NCBI GenBank assembly: GCA_001781685.1
Contig: MFLZ01000021.1
Coordinates: 1 to 9,467, forward strand
From: Candidatus Kaiserbacteria bacterium RIFCSPLOWO2_01_FULL_54_13
Lineage (GTDB): Bacteria > Patescibacteriota > Minisyncoccia > Phycocordibacterales > UBA2100
Reading direction: 5' to 3'
Length of the DNA: 9,467 bases
Under the pieces are notes generated by a model. The model was not told the DNA's origin. It saw only the letters and a list, made by a program, of their open reading frames with translations, and did no database searches. Positions 1-5,856 of this stretch are shown piece by piece (the first letter of the stretch is position 1; each line of letters starts with the position of its first letter). Made by a program: the position numbers and the translations under genes.

Positions 1-1247
1 CCAAAAACGAGAGGCTTGCCCCTGAAGCTTTCGTCGACGGCAACAAACCCGAGAGGTGTCGGAATCCCGCTCTGGTTGCCGCCCGCGTTGATGCCATGAA
101 CAACTCCATCAAGAATGCGCCGCGACGGAAGAAGCGGCTGCCTTTGCTTTGCTTGCCCGTCCGAAGCCTTGTGCGAAGGAGGGTCCCGGAAAAGCTCGCG
201 CGTATCGTTCGGATCTGCCACACAGAAACCATATGTGTTCGCGATAGGCTTTGCTCCAAGTCCGAAACCGAGGCAGTCGCGATTGACGCCGACGATCGCG
301 GTCACAGCGCCGCCGAAGGGGTCGAGCGCCGAGGGGGCGTTGTGCGTCTCCACCTTGTGTGTAATGAGCCAATCCTTATCGAACGCAATAGCGCCGGAGT
401 TGTCTTTGAAAACAGAAACGCAGAAATCCTCTTTTCTGTTCGCTGTTTTCTGTTTTCTAATTTTCTCCGTCGCCCACTTTATGTAGTGCCGAAAAATTCC
501 TTCCTTCGCCTCGTCCAATGGATCGGCAAAAATCTTGTGTTTGCAGTGCTCGGACCATGCGCCTGCGAGCGACTCAAGTTCGACGTCGGTAGGAATTCTC
601 TTGAGATTTTTGAAATGATCACGGATTGCCTTCATTTCGGGAAGCGTCAAGGCAAGGGGGCCCCGCTTTTTTATCCCCTCTCTGCTGATCTTCAAAAGCT
701 CCTTGTCGCTCACTTCAAGATCGACTTCATCTGCACGAGGTAGCTCATGCAATTTCACTTTCGGCACAACAATTGGAATCTTTTTTCCTGCGTCAAAGAT
801 AGTGGCACGCTCGATGAGAGGATTGTAAAGCTCGCGCGCCATCGCTTCTGCTCCCTTTCTCGAAACCGAGCCGCTTAGGAAGAGAACGAATGAGGAATAT
901 ACTTCCTCGCCCTCGCGGAATTTCCGTCCCACGCAATCTTCGATGGTCTCACGCGCGGTTCTCCCGACGTTATCGGTAACGCCGGGCAAGTATCCGATTT
1001 CTATCGCATACACGTATTGCCCCGGCGCGAGAATATAGGTCGTCGAAAACCGCTCGGTGATCGGATTCGTGAGCCGCTTCGCGGCGCGCTCAACTTCTAT
1101 CGCGTTCAGTTTCGCATTAACGGTGTAGAGATTCGTGAGCGAGACATCTAAAAGGCCGCTGTGGGGTATGCGGTCGGTGAGCGTGTGGAGATAGCCTCGA
1201 GCCCGCGCGTCTTCGACTCCCGATGACACCGCGATTCGATACGTCAT
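1..1247 (-). CDS. purL: Phosphoribosylformylglycinamidine synthase, PurS-PurL fusion type (N-terminal part; 3' end beyond window)
   Basis: Catalyses the ATP- and glutamine-dependent conversion of FGAR to FGAM in purine synthesis, in the cytoplasm. I translated 415 uninterrupted codons from the ATG at 1245-1247 to the left edge. Residues about 1-180 resemble PurS-like sequence, including YLPGVTDNVGRTA. Next come the PurL signatures: LAGAWSEHCKHKIF, THKVETHNAPSALDPFGG, VNRDCLGFGLGAKPIANTYGF and LDGVVHGINAGGNQSGIPTPLGF. The classic bacterial motif reads HNHPSA; here it is HNAPSA, and my recollection is that a small residue at this position is usual in the long PurSL subfamily. A lysine/arginine-rich linker (KIRKQKTANRKED) precedes the HNAPSA block. 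The gene is divergent from the ATP-grasp gene, with about 55 bases between the starts. The frame is clean, so it is very probably functional. The glutaminase subunit or domain is not visible here. Confidence 0.93.
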   Translation of the reverse strand, partial: MTYRIAVSSGVEDARARGYLHTLTDRIPHSGLLDVSLTNLYTVNAKLNAIEVERAAKRLTNPITERFSTTYILAPGQYVYAIEIGYLPGVTDNVGRTARETIEDCVGRKFREGEEVYSSFVLFLSGSVSRKGAEAMARELYNPLIERATIFDAGKKIPIVVPKVKLHELPRADEVDLEVSDKELLKISREGIKKRGPLALTLPEMKAIRDHFKNLKRIPTDVELESLAGAWSEHCKHKIFADPLDEAKEGIFRHYIKWATEKIRKQKTANRKEDFCVSVFKDNSGAIAFDKDWLITHKVETHNAPSALDPFGGAVTAIVGVNRDCLGFGLGAKPIANTYGFCVADPNDTRELFRDPPSHKASDGQAKQRQPLLPSRRILDGVVHGINAGGNQSGIPTPLGFVAVDESFRGKPLVF

Positions 1248-1302
1248 GTCACACCATATCGTAACACAGAGAGAATTGCAAGGTGAACCACCTCGTGTAA
1301 GC

Positions 1303-2334
1303 ATGACTCTCATGAGCACGAGACGTCTACACGAAAGTCTCCTCCTTCCCCGCCTCCTCGAGAAAATCGCGCCCAAAATCGGCGCAAAAGTATTCATCGA
1401 GCCCGAGTGGGGTGTCGTCGGGCAGATTACATTCAAGGGCGGCAGATCCGCCGGCCGGCGGAGCTACTTCCGCTACAATACGCTCGACTTGAATCCCGTA
1501 GGCGCTTCCGACGTCGCTAAGGACAAAGACTACGCGAACTTCTTCATGAAGCACATGGGCTACGCCACAGTGGAGGGTTCTGCTTTTTATTCAGACCATT
1601 GGTGCAAGAAGATCGGCTCGAAGAAAAATATGCACGCCGCGTACCGCTTTGCGCGCAAGCTCGGCTTCCCCGTCATTGTAAAGCCCAATGAGGGAAGCCA
1701 TGGGATGGGAGTCTTTCTAGTACACAACAGGCGGCAATTCTATCGAGCGATCAAGTTCATATTCAAAGAAGACCGCGTGGCCTTGGTGCAGAAGCTCGTG
1801 CAAGGAAAAGACTACCGCATCGTCGTACTCGATACCAAGGTCATTTCCGCGTATGAGCGCATTCCCCTCTCAATCGTGGGCGACGGCCGCTCGAGCATCA
1901 AAGAACTTCTGAAAAAGAAACAAAAACGATTCCGCGCTGGGAGCCGCGATACGCGCATCCACCTCGACGATCTGCGCATCGCGCACAAACTCGCCTATCA
2001 GAACCTCGCCCTGCGCTCGGTACCGGAGCGGGGCAAACGCATCTATCTTTTGGACAACGCAAATCTTTCGAGCGGCGGCGACGCGGTGGATGTGACCAAG
2101 CCTGTACATCCCGAGTTCAAAAAGCTCGCGGTCAAACTCACCCGCGACATGGGCCTGCGCTTCTGCGGGGTGGACTTGATGGTCGAGGGCGATATCCGCC
2201 AAAAGCCCAAGAAATACTGGGTCCTCGAGGTGAACGCCGCCCCCGGCCTCGACCATTACGTCAAAACCGGCCTCGCCCAACAAAAGATAGTAGAAAACTT
2301 GTATCTTAAGGTGCTGAAAAGTATGTCGAGATAG
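1303..2334 (+). CDS. Cyanophycin-synthetase-like ATP-grasp ligase
   Basis: An ATP-grasp enzyme expected to join a carboxylate to an amine through an acyl-phosphate; the substrate is unknown. From the ATG at 1303 it is 343 residues. Visible blocks are LLLPRLLEKIAPKIGAK, YFRYNTLDLNPVGAS, the ATP-binding VIVKPNEGSHGMGVF, VQGKDYRIVVLD, IVGDGRSSIKELL, DNANLSSGGDAVDVT, and the metal-binding GVDLMV with LEVNAAPGL. This run follows the ATP-grasp half of cyanophycin synthetase, but the Mur-ligase half is absent. An upstream in-frame ATG at 1246 overlaps the divergent purL start and is unlikely. ATG 1303 or ATG 1312 are the candidates. An AAGGTG motif at 1280-1285 sits too far upstream for a good ribosome site, and AGGTG/CACCT there can form a small hairpin. 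A palindrome at 1447-1462 lies in the coding region. A diverged copy of the last 17 codons recurs at 3009-3065. Confidence 0.85.
   Translation: MTLMSTRRLHESLLLPRLLEKIAPKIGAKVFIEPEWGVVGQITFKGGRSAGRRSYFRYNTLDLNPVGASDVAKDKDYANFFMKHMGYATVEGSAFYSDHWCKKIGSKKNMHAAYRFARKLGFPVIVKPNEGSHGMGVFLVHNRRQFYRAIKFIFKEDRVALVQKLVQGKDYRIVVLDTKVISAYERIPLSIVGDGRSSIKELLKKKQKRFRAGSRDTRIHLDDLRIAHKLAYQNLALRSVPERGKRIYLLDNANLSSGGDAVDVTKPVHPEFKKLAVKLTRDMGLRFCGVDLMVEGDIRQKPKKYWVLEVNAAPGLDHYVKTGLAQQKIVENLYLKVLKSMSR
1447..1462. repeat. Intragenic palindrome TCCGCCGG/CCGGCGGA
   Basis: A perfect 16-nt palindrome inside the ATP-grasp gene, read as Ser-Ala-Gly-Arg-Arg within GGRSAGRRSYF. It shares the outer TCCGCC...GGCGGA arms with the palindromes in the DHFR and dCMP deaminase genes. 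It lies just before the conserved YFRYNT block, where a short insertion could be tolerated. Confidence 0.6.
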
Positions 2335-2370
2335 CACGATTTGACCGCGTGAACACAATCGGGTATCGTG
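2335..2370 (+). promoter_or_regulatory. Promoter with flanking inverted repeat for the first PIN module
   Basis: TTGACC at 2341-2346, a 17-base spacer, then TATCGT at 2364-2369, ending 7 bases before the ATG at 2377. CACGAT at 2335-2340 and its exact complement ATCGTG at 2365-2370 bracket the promoter, with the right copy covering the -10. This layout suits autoregulation by the antitoxin, which is an inference. Confidence 0.5.
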
Positions 2371-2376
2371 ATGTCC

Positions 2377-2583
2377 ATGAGCAAAGTTGCCGTCAACTTC
2401 TACGACAAAATCAGCGCGCTCGAGCGCGAGGTGCAGAAGCTAAAAACACAGGCCTTTTTTGCGCTGCCTTCTCGGTCCGCTTCGGAGCTATATCCGATGA
2501 AAGAAATTACGCGCGCGCTCAAGCGCACGCGCGACAATATCTGGCGTTCCCGGTATGCAAAAAAGTCTGCGCGTGTTTCTTGA
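2377..2583 (+). CDS. Small putative antitoxin upstream of PIN toxin
   Basis: A 68-residue protein that I do not recognise as a named antitoxin family. Residues about 8-22 (KISALEREVQKLKTQ) form a heptad-like, probably coiled-coil helix. The C-terminal half is basic, with MKEITRALKRTRDNIW followed by an Arg/Lys-rich tail, which could bind DNA or RNA. The last 29 bases overlap the PIN gene in another frame, the usual geometry of translationally coupled antitoxin-toxin pairs. Starts at GTG 2368, ATG 2371 and ATG 2377 are all in frame. I chose 2377 because the -10 box TATCGT ends 7 bases before it, the same spacing seen at other genes in the window. The antitoxin role is inferred from position, size and overlap only. 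Confidence 0.6.
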   Translation: MSKVAVNFYDKISALEREVQKLKTQAFFALPSRSASELYPMKEITRALKRTRDNIWRSRYAKKSARVS

Positions 2584-3004
2584 CACGAGCGCAATTCTCG
2601 CCGGACTCAACTCTCCGACAGGCGCAGCAGGCGTCGTGCTCGCGCTGTGCGTGACCGAAGAGATTGCGCCCATGATTTCAAGGCAGATCATTGAAGAAGC
2701 GGAACGCAATATCGCACAAAAGTTCCCCGGCCTCATGCCAGGATGGCAATCGTTCCTCCTCATTCCTCCGGAAATCATCGACAATCCGAATCACCAAGAA
2801 TTAAAACATGCTAGATCAGTGCTGCCGACAAGCGATGCGCCCATACTCGCAAGTGCCTTGAGAGTCCATCCGGACTACATGATTACTTGGAACACAAAAG
2901 ATTTTCTGAAACCGCAAGTGTTATCAGCTGTTTCATTTCCTATTCTCACACCAGGAGATTTCCTCGTACAGTATCGACGCCAATTCGACACAAAAAGCAT
3001 ATAG
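2555..3004 (+). CDS. PIN-domain ribonuclease toxin
   Basis: A 149-residue PIN-domain protein, predicted Mg-dependent endoribonuclease toxin. The acidic centre is visible as Asp10 in VFLDTSAIL, Glu47/Glu48 in IIEEAE, Asp94 in TSDAPILASA and Asp116 in TWNTKDF. The ending (NTKDFLKPQVLSAVSFPILTPGDFL) fits the PIN branch that carries a T/W-N-TKDF block. The start ATG lies within the upstream putative antitoxin gene and has no obvious ribosome site, so coupled translation is likely. The stop codon lies only a few bases before the ATP-grasp tail scar. Together with the preceding small gene it forms one of two PIN modules in the window. Confidence 0.85.
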   Translation: MQKSLRVFLDTSAILAGLNSPTGAAGVVLALCVTEEIAPMISRQIIEEAERNIAQKFPGLMPGWQSFLLIPPEIIDNPNHQELKHARSVLPTSDAPILASALRVHPDYMITWNTKDFLKPQVLSAVSFPILTPGDFLVQYRRQFDTKSI

Positions 3005-3008
3005 ACTC

Positions 3009-3065
3009 TTCTCCAAAATCGTGGAGAACCTCTACCTCAAAGTTTTAAAGAGCATGGCCAAATAA
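3009..3065 (+). pseudogene. Tail scar of a second ATP-grasp gene
   Basis: Positions 3015-3065 read KIVENLYLKVLKSMAK followed by a stop. The intact ATP-grasp gene ends KIVENLYLKVLKSMSR at 2284-2334, so 14 of 16 residues match. Twelve of the first 14 codons differ synonymously and only two are identical, so the two tails are clearly homologous but not a recent duplication. No further homology is evident upstream, because the frame merges into the end of the PIN gene. It is the left-over 3' end of a gene whose body has been lost or replaced. Confidence 0.85.
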
Positions 3066-3068
3066 CGA

Positions 3069-3103
3069 CACAATTTGACAATCCCTGTCAATTGTGGTTA
3101 CAT
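3069..3103 (+). promoter_or_regulatory. Palindromic promoter-like site upstream of MFS gene
   Basis: CACAATTTGACA at 3069-3080 pairs with TGTCAATTGTG at 3086-3096 over 11 base pairs with one bulged T and a 5-base loop. The left arm holds a consensus -35 TTGACA (3075-3080). A weak -10, TTACAT, follows after 17 bases at 3098-3103. No T-run follows, so an operator over the -35 fits better than a terminator. The MFS start is 63 bases further on, so its mRNA would have a leader. Confidence 0.45.
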
Positions 3104-3166
3104 CCTGCCCAGCGCCGAAGTGCTGCCGGCTTGAAAATGCAGCACGAATGAACGCGGGAGTGGCAA

Positions 3167-4369
3167 ATGAGCAAGAAGATAACGCTGCGGTATTACCTAC
3201 TCGCAGCGCTCTATTACGGCGGACTCAACATGACGTCCGCAATGTTCATGACCTTCCTCCTCATGAGGGGGTTGGACGAACGCTCGGCAATGATCGCCTA
3301 TGCGTTCTACTTCGTCGCTCTGACGTCCATCGAAATACCAACGGGCGCCGGAAGCGATGTTGGCGGTCGCAAGAACGCCTTCATGCTCGCATGCACACTT
3401 AGCGCCACGAGCATGATCGTTTATTCATTTTCCGAGAGCTTCTGGACCTTCGCTCTCGCGGCGACGCTGGGCGGCTTCGGTGCCGCTTTTGCGAATGGCA
3501 CCTTGGATTCGTGGTTCGCCACCCAGATGAGATACAACGGTGGTGAGCAGTCCTTGGATCTTGCCTTCACGTGGGTCGAGATCTTCAAGACCATCATTGC
3601 CGCTGTGTCGGGATTCGTTGGCATCAGGTTCGCTGGCGACACGATGCAGTTCCCTTGGTTCGCTGCAACTACATGCTTTCTCGGCGCCGGCCTCGTCGCA
3701 TGGCAAATCATGCACGAGCAGGACTTCGCAAGTCGCGAAAGAACCTCCTTCCGAAAAAAGTGGAAGGCGTGGAAGCAGACGGCGCACGATGGAATGGCAT
3801 ACGGCCGCGACAACAAGAAAATCAGGTTCCTAGTGCTCGCGGTCGCGGCGCTGTACGCAACTATGATGATTCCCAACATGCTCTGGCAGCCACATTTTCT
3901 TCAGTGGCTGCCGGACAAGGAAAGTCTCGGCTACATATGGCTAGCAAGCATGGCCGCAAGCGGTCTCGGTATGCTCCTCGTGATGGTGCCGCGGTTGCTG
4001 GGATACGAGATGTATGACAGGAAAACCCTGCTCATATGCCTCGGGGTCATTGGTACGGGAATGATCGGGATGGCGAGCTTCGGTGATCTGCGTGACTCGC
4101 TCATTCCTTACCTGCTCTTCTATCAATGTGGGCGAGGCGCCAGTCAGCCGATAAGTCGCGCGTTTCTGCATCGGAACATCTCATCCGATCAGATGCGCAC
4201 GACCGTGGCCTCGATCGAGGCGATCGGCCACCACATAGGTGCGGCAACTGGGCTCATCATCGGGGCTCACATCGTTCTCTTCTTCTCACGGGAGACTGCG
4301 CTTATTTCGGCGGGGGCATTCATCCTCCTCTTTGCTGTTTTTAGGTGGAAACACCGAAAAAGCAGCTAG
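3167..4369 (+). CDS. Major facilitator superfamily transporter
   Basis: A 400-residue integral membrane protein with about 12 hydrophobic segments, the usual size for a single MFS permease. The loop after the second segment reads EIPTGAGSDVGGRKN (residues 56-70), a good MFS motif A with G-x-x-x-D-x-x-G-R-K. A basic central loop (ASRERTSFRKKWKAWKQ, near residue 190) separates the two six-helix halves. The C-terminus is basic (RWKHRKSS), as expected on the cytoplasmic side. The substrate cannot be told; relatives include drug and metabolite exporters. GGGAG six bases before the ATG is one of the few plausible Shine-Dalgarno sites in the window, which sets this gene apart from the thymidylate genes. 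It lies between the ATP-grasp and DHFR tail scars and ends just before a strong terminator. Confidence 0.88.
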   Translation: MSKKITLRYYLLAALYYGGLNMTSAMFMTFLLMRGLDERSAMIAYAFYFVALTSIEIPTGAGSDVGGRKNAFMLACTLSATSMIVYSFSESFWTFALAATLGGFGAAFANGTLDSWFATQMRYNGGEQSLDLAFTWVEIFKTIIAAVSGFVGIRFAGDTMQFPWFAATTCFLGAGLVAWQIMHEQDFASRERTSFRKKWKAWKQTAHDGMAYGRDNKKIRFLVLAVAALYATMMIPNMLWQPHFLQWLPDKESLGYIWLASMAASGLGMLLVMVPRLLGYEMYDRKTLLICLGVIGTGMIGMASFGDLRDSLIPYLLFYQCGRGASQPISRAFLHRNISSDQMRTTVASIEAIGHHIGAATGLIIGAHIVLFFSRETALISAGAFILLFAVFRWKHRKSS

Positions 4370-4395
4370 ACGGACGGTGTACACTCCCGCAAACT

Positions 4396-4440
4396 GGACC
4401 CTGCCGTCGCGCGGTGCGATGGCAGGGCTCCTTTCTTTTT
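4396..4440 (+). terminator. Rho-independent terminator after MFS gene
   Basis: CCCTGCCGTCGC (4399-4410) pairs with GCGATGGCAGGG (4416-4427) over 12 pairs with one G-T wobble and a 5-base loop. A further GGA/TCC pairing lies outside a one-base bulge. It is followed by CTTTCTTTTT. It also lies immediately beyond the stop of the leftward DHFR scar, so it would stand between two convergent genes. Confidence 0.88.
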
Positions 4441-4537
4441 ATGCTCTCTCTAAATCCACAAAACGATACTTGATGCCGTTCCATTCGTGGGATTCTTCGG
4501 AGATTTTTTTGGTGAATAGGTGCTCGTACGGCAAGAA
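4439..4537 (-). pseudogene. Tail scar of a second dihydrofolate reductase gene
   Basis: Read on the minus strand this gives FLPYEHLFTKKISEESHEW followed by NGIKYRFVDLERA and a stop. The intact DHFR at 5264-5794 ends with FPPYEDQFTKKVYEESHEW and NGIKYKFVDLERS; 25 of 32 residues match. At DNA level, 33 of 34 bases agree between 4466-4499 and 5291-5324. Upstream of the Phe codon the homology stops and the frame has no DHFR motifs, so only the C-terminal strand region survives. It has no start of its own and should be inert. Confidence 0.88.
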
Positions 4538-4553
4538 GTGAAGGGGTAAATGC

Positions 4554-4589
4554 TTGACAGGCGTTTTACTTTTGATACCTTTGTAAAAC
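4554..4589 (+). promoter_or_regulatory. Promoter and operator-like repeat for vapBC
   Basis: Consensus TTGACA at 4554-4559 with TACCTT at 4576-4581 after 16 bases. GTTTTAC (4563-4569) and its exact complement GTAAAAC (4583-4589) flank the -10. A symmetrical site of this kind is where an AbrB-type antitoxin dimer would bind to repress its own operon. An AGGA ribosome site (4595-4598) precedes the VapB start. Confidence 0.6.
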
Positions 4590-4601
4590 AATGTAGGACT
4601 T

Positions 4602-4841
4602 ATGGCAACGACGCTTTCAAAAAAGTACCAGGTGGTGGTTCCCAAGGAAGTGCGCACGCGTATGCGTCTGCGCACGGGTGAGACAGTGGCGCTCTACCCC
4701 TTAGATGAGGAGAGAGCTTTGCTCGTGAAGCATCCCGCTGATCCCTTGAAGGCGCTGCGAGGCCTCGGAAAAGACGTGTGGCGCTCTCTCGGCGGAACGA
4801 GAAAATACATCCGGAGTGAGCGGAAGTCATGGCTGAAGTAA
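4602..4841 (+). CDS. vapB: AbrB/SpoVT-type antitoxin (VapB)
   Basis: A 79-residue protein whose first 45 residues form a swapped-hairpin AbrB DNA-binding domain: TLSKKYQVVVPKEVRTRMRL then RTGETVALYPLDEERALLV. The pattern of a beta strand, VPKEVR and then a glycine-turn is typical. The C-terminal third (DPLKALRGLGKDVWRSLGG) would be the segment that binds and blocks the toxin. The stop overlaps the toxin start by 13 bases. The inverted repeat around its promoter fits autoregulation. It differs in family from the putative antitoxin of the first PIN module. Confidence 0.87.
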   Translation: MATTLSKKYQVVVPKEVRTRMRLRTGETVALYPLDEERALLVKHPADPLKALRGLGKDVWRSLGGTRKYIRSERKSWLK

Positions 4842-5236
4842 TCGGACTCGATACACCGCTTTTTATCTATCTTCTCGAGGATCATCCGCGCTACGCGCGG
4901 CGGGCGTCGCGTATCTTAGAACTCGTGCGCTCGGGCAAAGCCACGGGAGTATTTTCGGCAATCGGCATGATCGAGATCCTGACGGGCCCAAAGAAGCGCG
5001 GACGCGGCGACCTCGCCGCGCAGTACGAGCACCACCTGCGCAATTTCCCGAATCTCTCTGTCGTCGGCCTCAACGAGCGGATTGTTTGGATTGCATCGGA
5101 TCTGCGAGCGAAATACGGCATTACGACTCCAGACAGCATTCACATTGCGACAGCTATAGATTTCGGAGCAGGAAAATTTGTCACGAACGATCGGTCGCTC
5201 GCAAAGGTAAAAGAGATGCGCGTCGTGCTGTTGTGA
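4829..5236 (+). CDS. vapC: PIN-domain toxin (VapC)
   Basis: A 135-residue VapC-type PIN ribonuclease, predicted to cleave RNA when released from VapB. Acidic residues are in place: Asp8 in IGLDTPLFIYLLE, Glu49 in GMIEILTGP, Asp102 in TTPDSIHIATA and Asp121 in FVTNDRSLAKV. The length is normal for the family. The gene overlaps vapB by 13 bases and should be translationally coupled. It ends 27 bases before the convergent DHFR stop, with no terminator between them. Confidence 0.9.
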   Translation: MAEVIGLDTPLFIYLLEDHPRYARRASRILELVRSGKATGVFSAIGMIEILTGPKKRGRGDLAAQYEHHLRNFPNLSVVGLNERIVWIASDLRAKYGITTPDSIHIATAIDFGAGKFVTNDRSLAKVKEMRVVLL

Positions 5237-5263
5237 AGATGTTATAGAGAACGCGATATTCCC

Positions 5264-5794
5264 CTAGCTACGCTCCAGATCAACGAATTTATACTTGATA
5301 CCGTTCCATTCGTGGGATTCTTCGTAGACTTTCTTGGTGAACTGGTCTTCGTACGGCGGGAAAAAGGTGTCGGCTTCACCGCCAGCTGGCGGATCGGCGT
5401 CAATGAGTGTGAGATAGAGTTTGTCTATAAGAGGAAGTGCTTCTTTGTAAATCTCCGCTCCCCCGCCAATGTGTATCTCCTCGCTCCCCGGGGCTTTCTT
5501 CGCTTTCTCCAACGCCTCTGCGAGTGATGAAACCCAGATCACCTCCGAATAACGACTTCGTAAGTCGTTATTGGGGTTACGCGAAATGACGATGTTCGTG
5601 CGCTCTGGAAGCGGCGAGCCACGATAGCTCAATATAGATTCGAATGTTTTCCGTCCCATTATCAAGGGATGCCCGCGCGTGAGGTCGCGAAAGCGCTGTA
5701 CGTCCTCGGGAATTTTCCAGAGAAGCCTATTGTCCTTCCCAAGCTCCCGATTCTTTCCAATCGCAACAACGGCACATATTACTGGCTTTTGCAT
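5264..5794 (-). CDS. folA: Dihydrofolate reductase
   Basis: Reduces dihydrofolate to tetrahydrofolate with NADPH, recycling the cofactor oxidised by thymidylate synthase. The 176 residues include VICAVVAIGKNRELG, LLWKIPEDVQRF (Asp31 is the catalytic acid by alignment with E. coli Asp27), LIMGRKTFESI, TNIVISRNP, the NADPH-binding IHIGGGAEIYKEAL and LYLTLIDA. It is slightly longer than E. coli DHFR. The extra residues sit in two surface loops that coincide with DNA palindromes: NNDLRSRYSE (around residues 76-84) and DPPAGGEAD (around 134-142). The -10 TATATT lies 6 bases upstream of the ATG. A second DHFR tail lies at 4439-4537, beyond the vapBC module. Confidence 0.95.
   Translation of the reverse strand: MQKPVICAVVAIGKNRELGKDNRLLWKIPEDVQRFRDLTRGHPLIMGRKTFESILSYRGSPLPERTNIVISRNPNNDLRSRYSEVIWVSSLAEALEKAKKAPGSEEIHIGGGAEIYKEALPLIDKLYLTLIDADPPAGGEADTFFPPYEDQFTKKVYEESHEWNGIKYKFVDLERS
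5379..5392. repeat. Intragenic palindrome CCGCCAG/CTGGCGG
   Basis: A perfect 14-nt palindrome in the DHFR gene, read as Pro-Pro-Ala-Gly-Gly in the loop before the final strands. E. coli DHFR is about four residues shorter here. The GGCGGA arm links it to the ATP-grasp and dCMP deaminase palindromes. Confidence 0.65.
5548..5572. repeat. Intragenic hairpin, arms AATAACGACTT/AAGTCGTTATT
   Basis: A perfect 11-bp inverted repeat with a 3-base loop (CGT) inside the DHFR gene, read as NNDLRSRYSE. The AT-rich arms do not resemble the other palindromes. It lies in the loop after VISRNP, where E. coli DHFR is about five residues shorter, so an in-frame insertion is likely. Confidence 0.65.
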
Positions 5795-5800
5795 CTTCGG

Positions 5801-5806
5801 AATATA
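5801..5806 (-). promoter_or_regulatory. -10 box of DHFR, leaderless spacing
   Basis: TATATT on the minus strand ends 6 bases before the ATG at 5794, so transcription would start at or next to the start codon. No clear -35 is seen. The left REP palindrome lies about 20 bases further upstream. Confidence 0.45.
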
Positions 5807-5825
5807 CCACCTGCCTCGTTGATGA

Positions 5826-5852
5826 ATGCAGTGAGGTCCGACCTCACTGCAT
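5826..5852. repeat. REP-like palindrome, left copy
   Basis: Arms ATGCAGTGAGGTC and GACCTCACTGCAT around a single C, a perfect 27-nt palindrome. Identical to the copy at 6555-6581. Confidence 0.9.
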
Positions 5853-5856
5853 CTTC

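Noticed and set aside
421..480. Repeated AGAAAACAG-like A-rich stretch within purL
   Set aside because: Low-complexity Lys/Arg-rich linker coding; no arms or spacing that suggest an array or element.
96..743. Open frame of 215 codons on the plus strand
   Set aside because: It lies opposite the purL frame, which carries unmistakable PurL motifs; the plus-strand protein has no recognisable domain.
1246..1302. N-terminal extension of the ATP-grasp protein from ATG 1246
   Set aside because: It would overlap the divergent purL start codon and adds 19 residues with no family similarity; a later ATG fits better.
2415..2428. 14-nt palindrome CGCGCTCGAGCGCG in the small antitoxin gene
   Set aside because: It codes for an ordinary helix (SALERE) and does not share the arms of the other palindromes; likely chance in GC-rich DNA.
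4538..4675. Minus-strand frame continuing upstream of the DHFR scar to an ATG at 4675
   Set aside because: It overlaps the vapB coding region and shows no DHFR motifs beyond the tail, so it is not an intact small DHFR.
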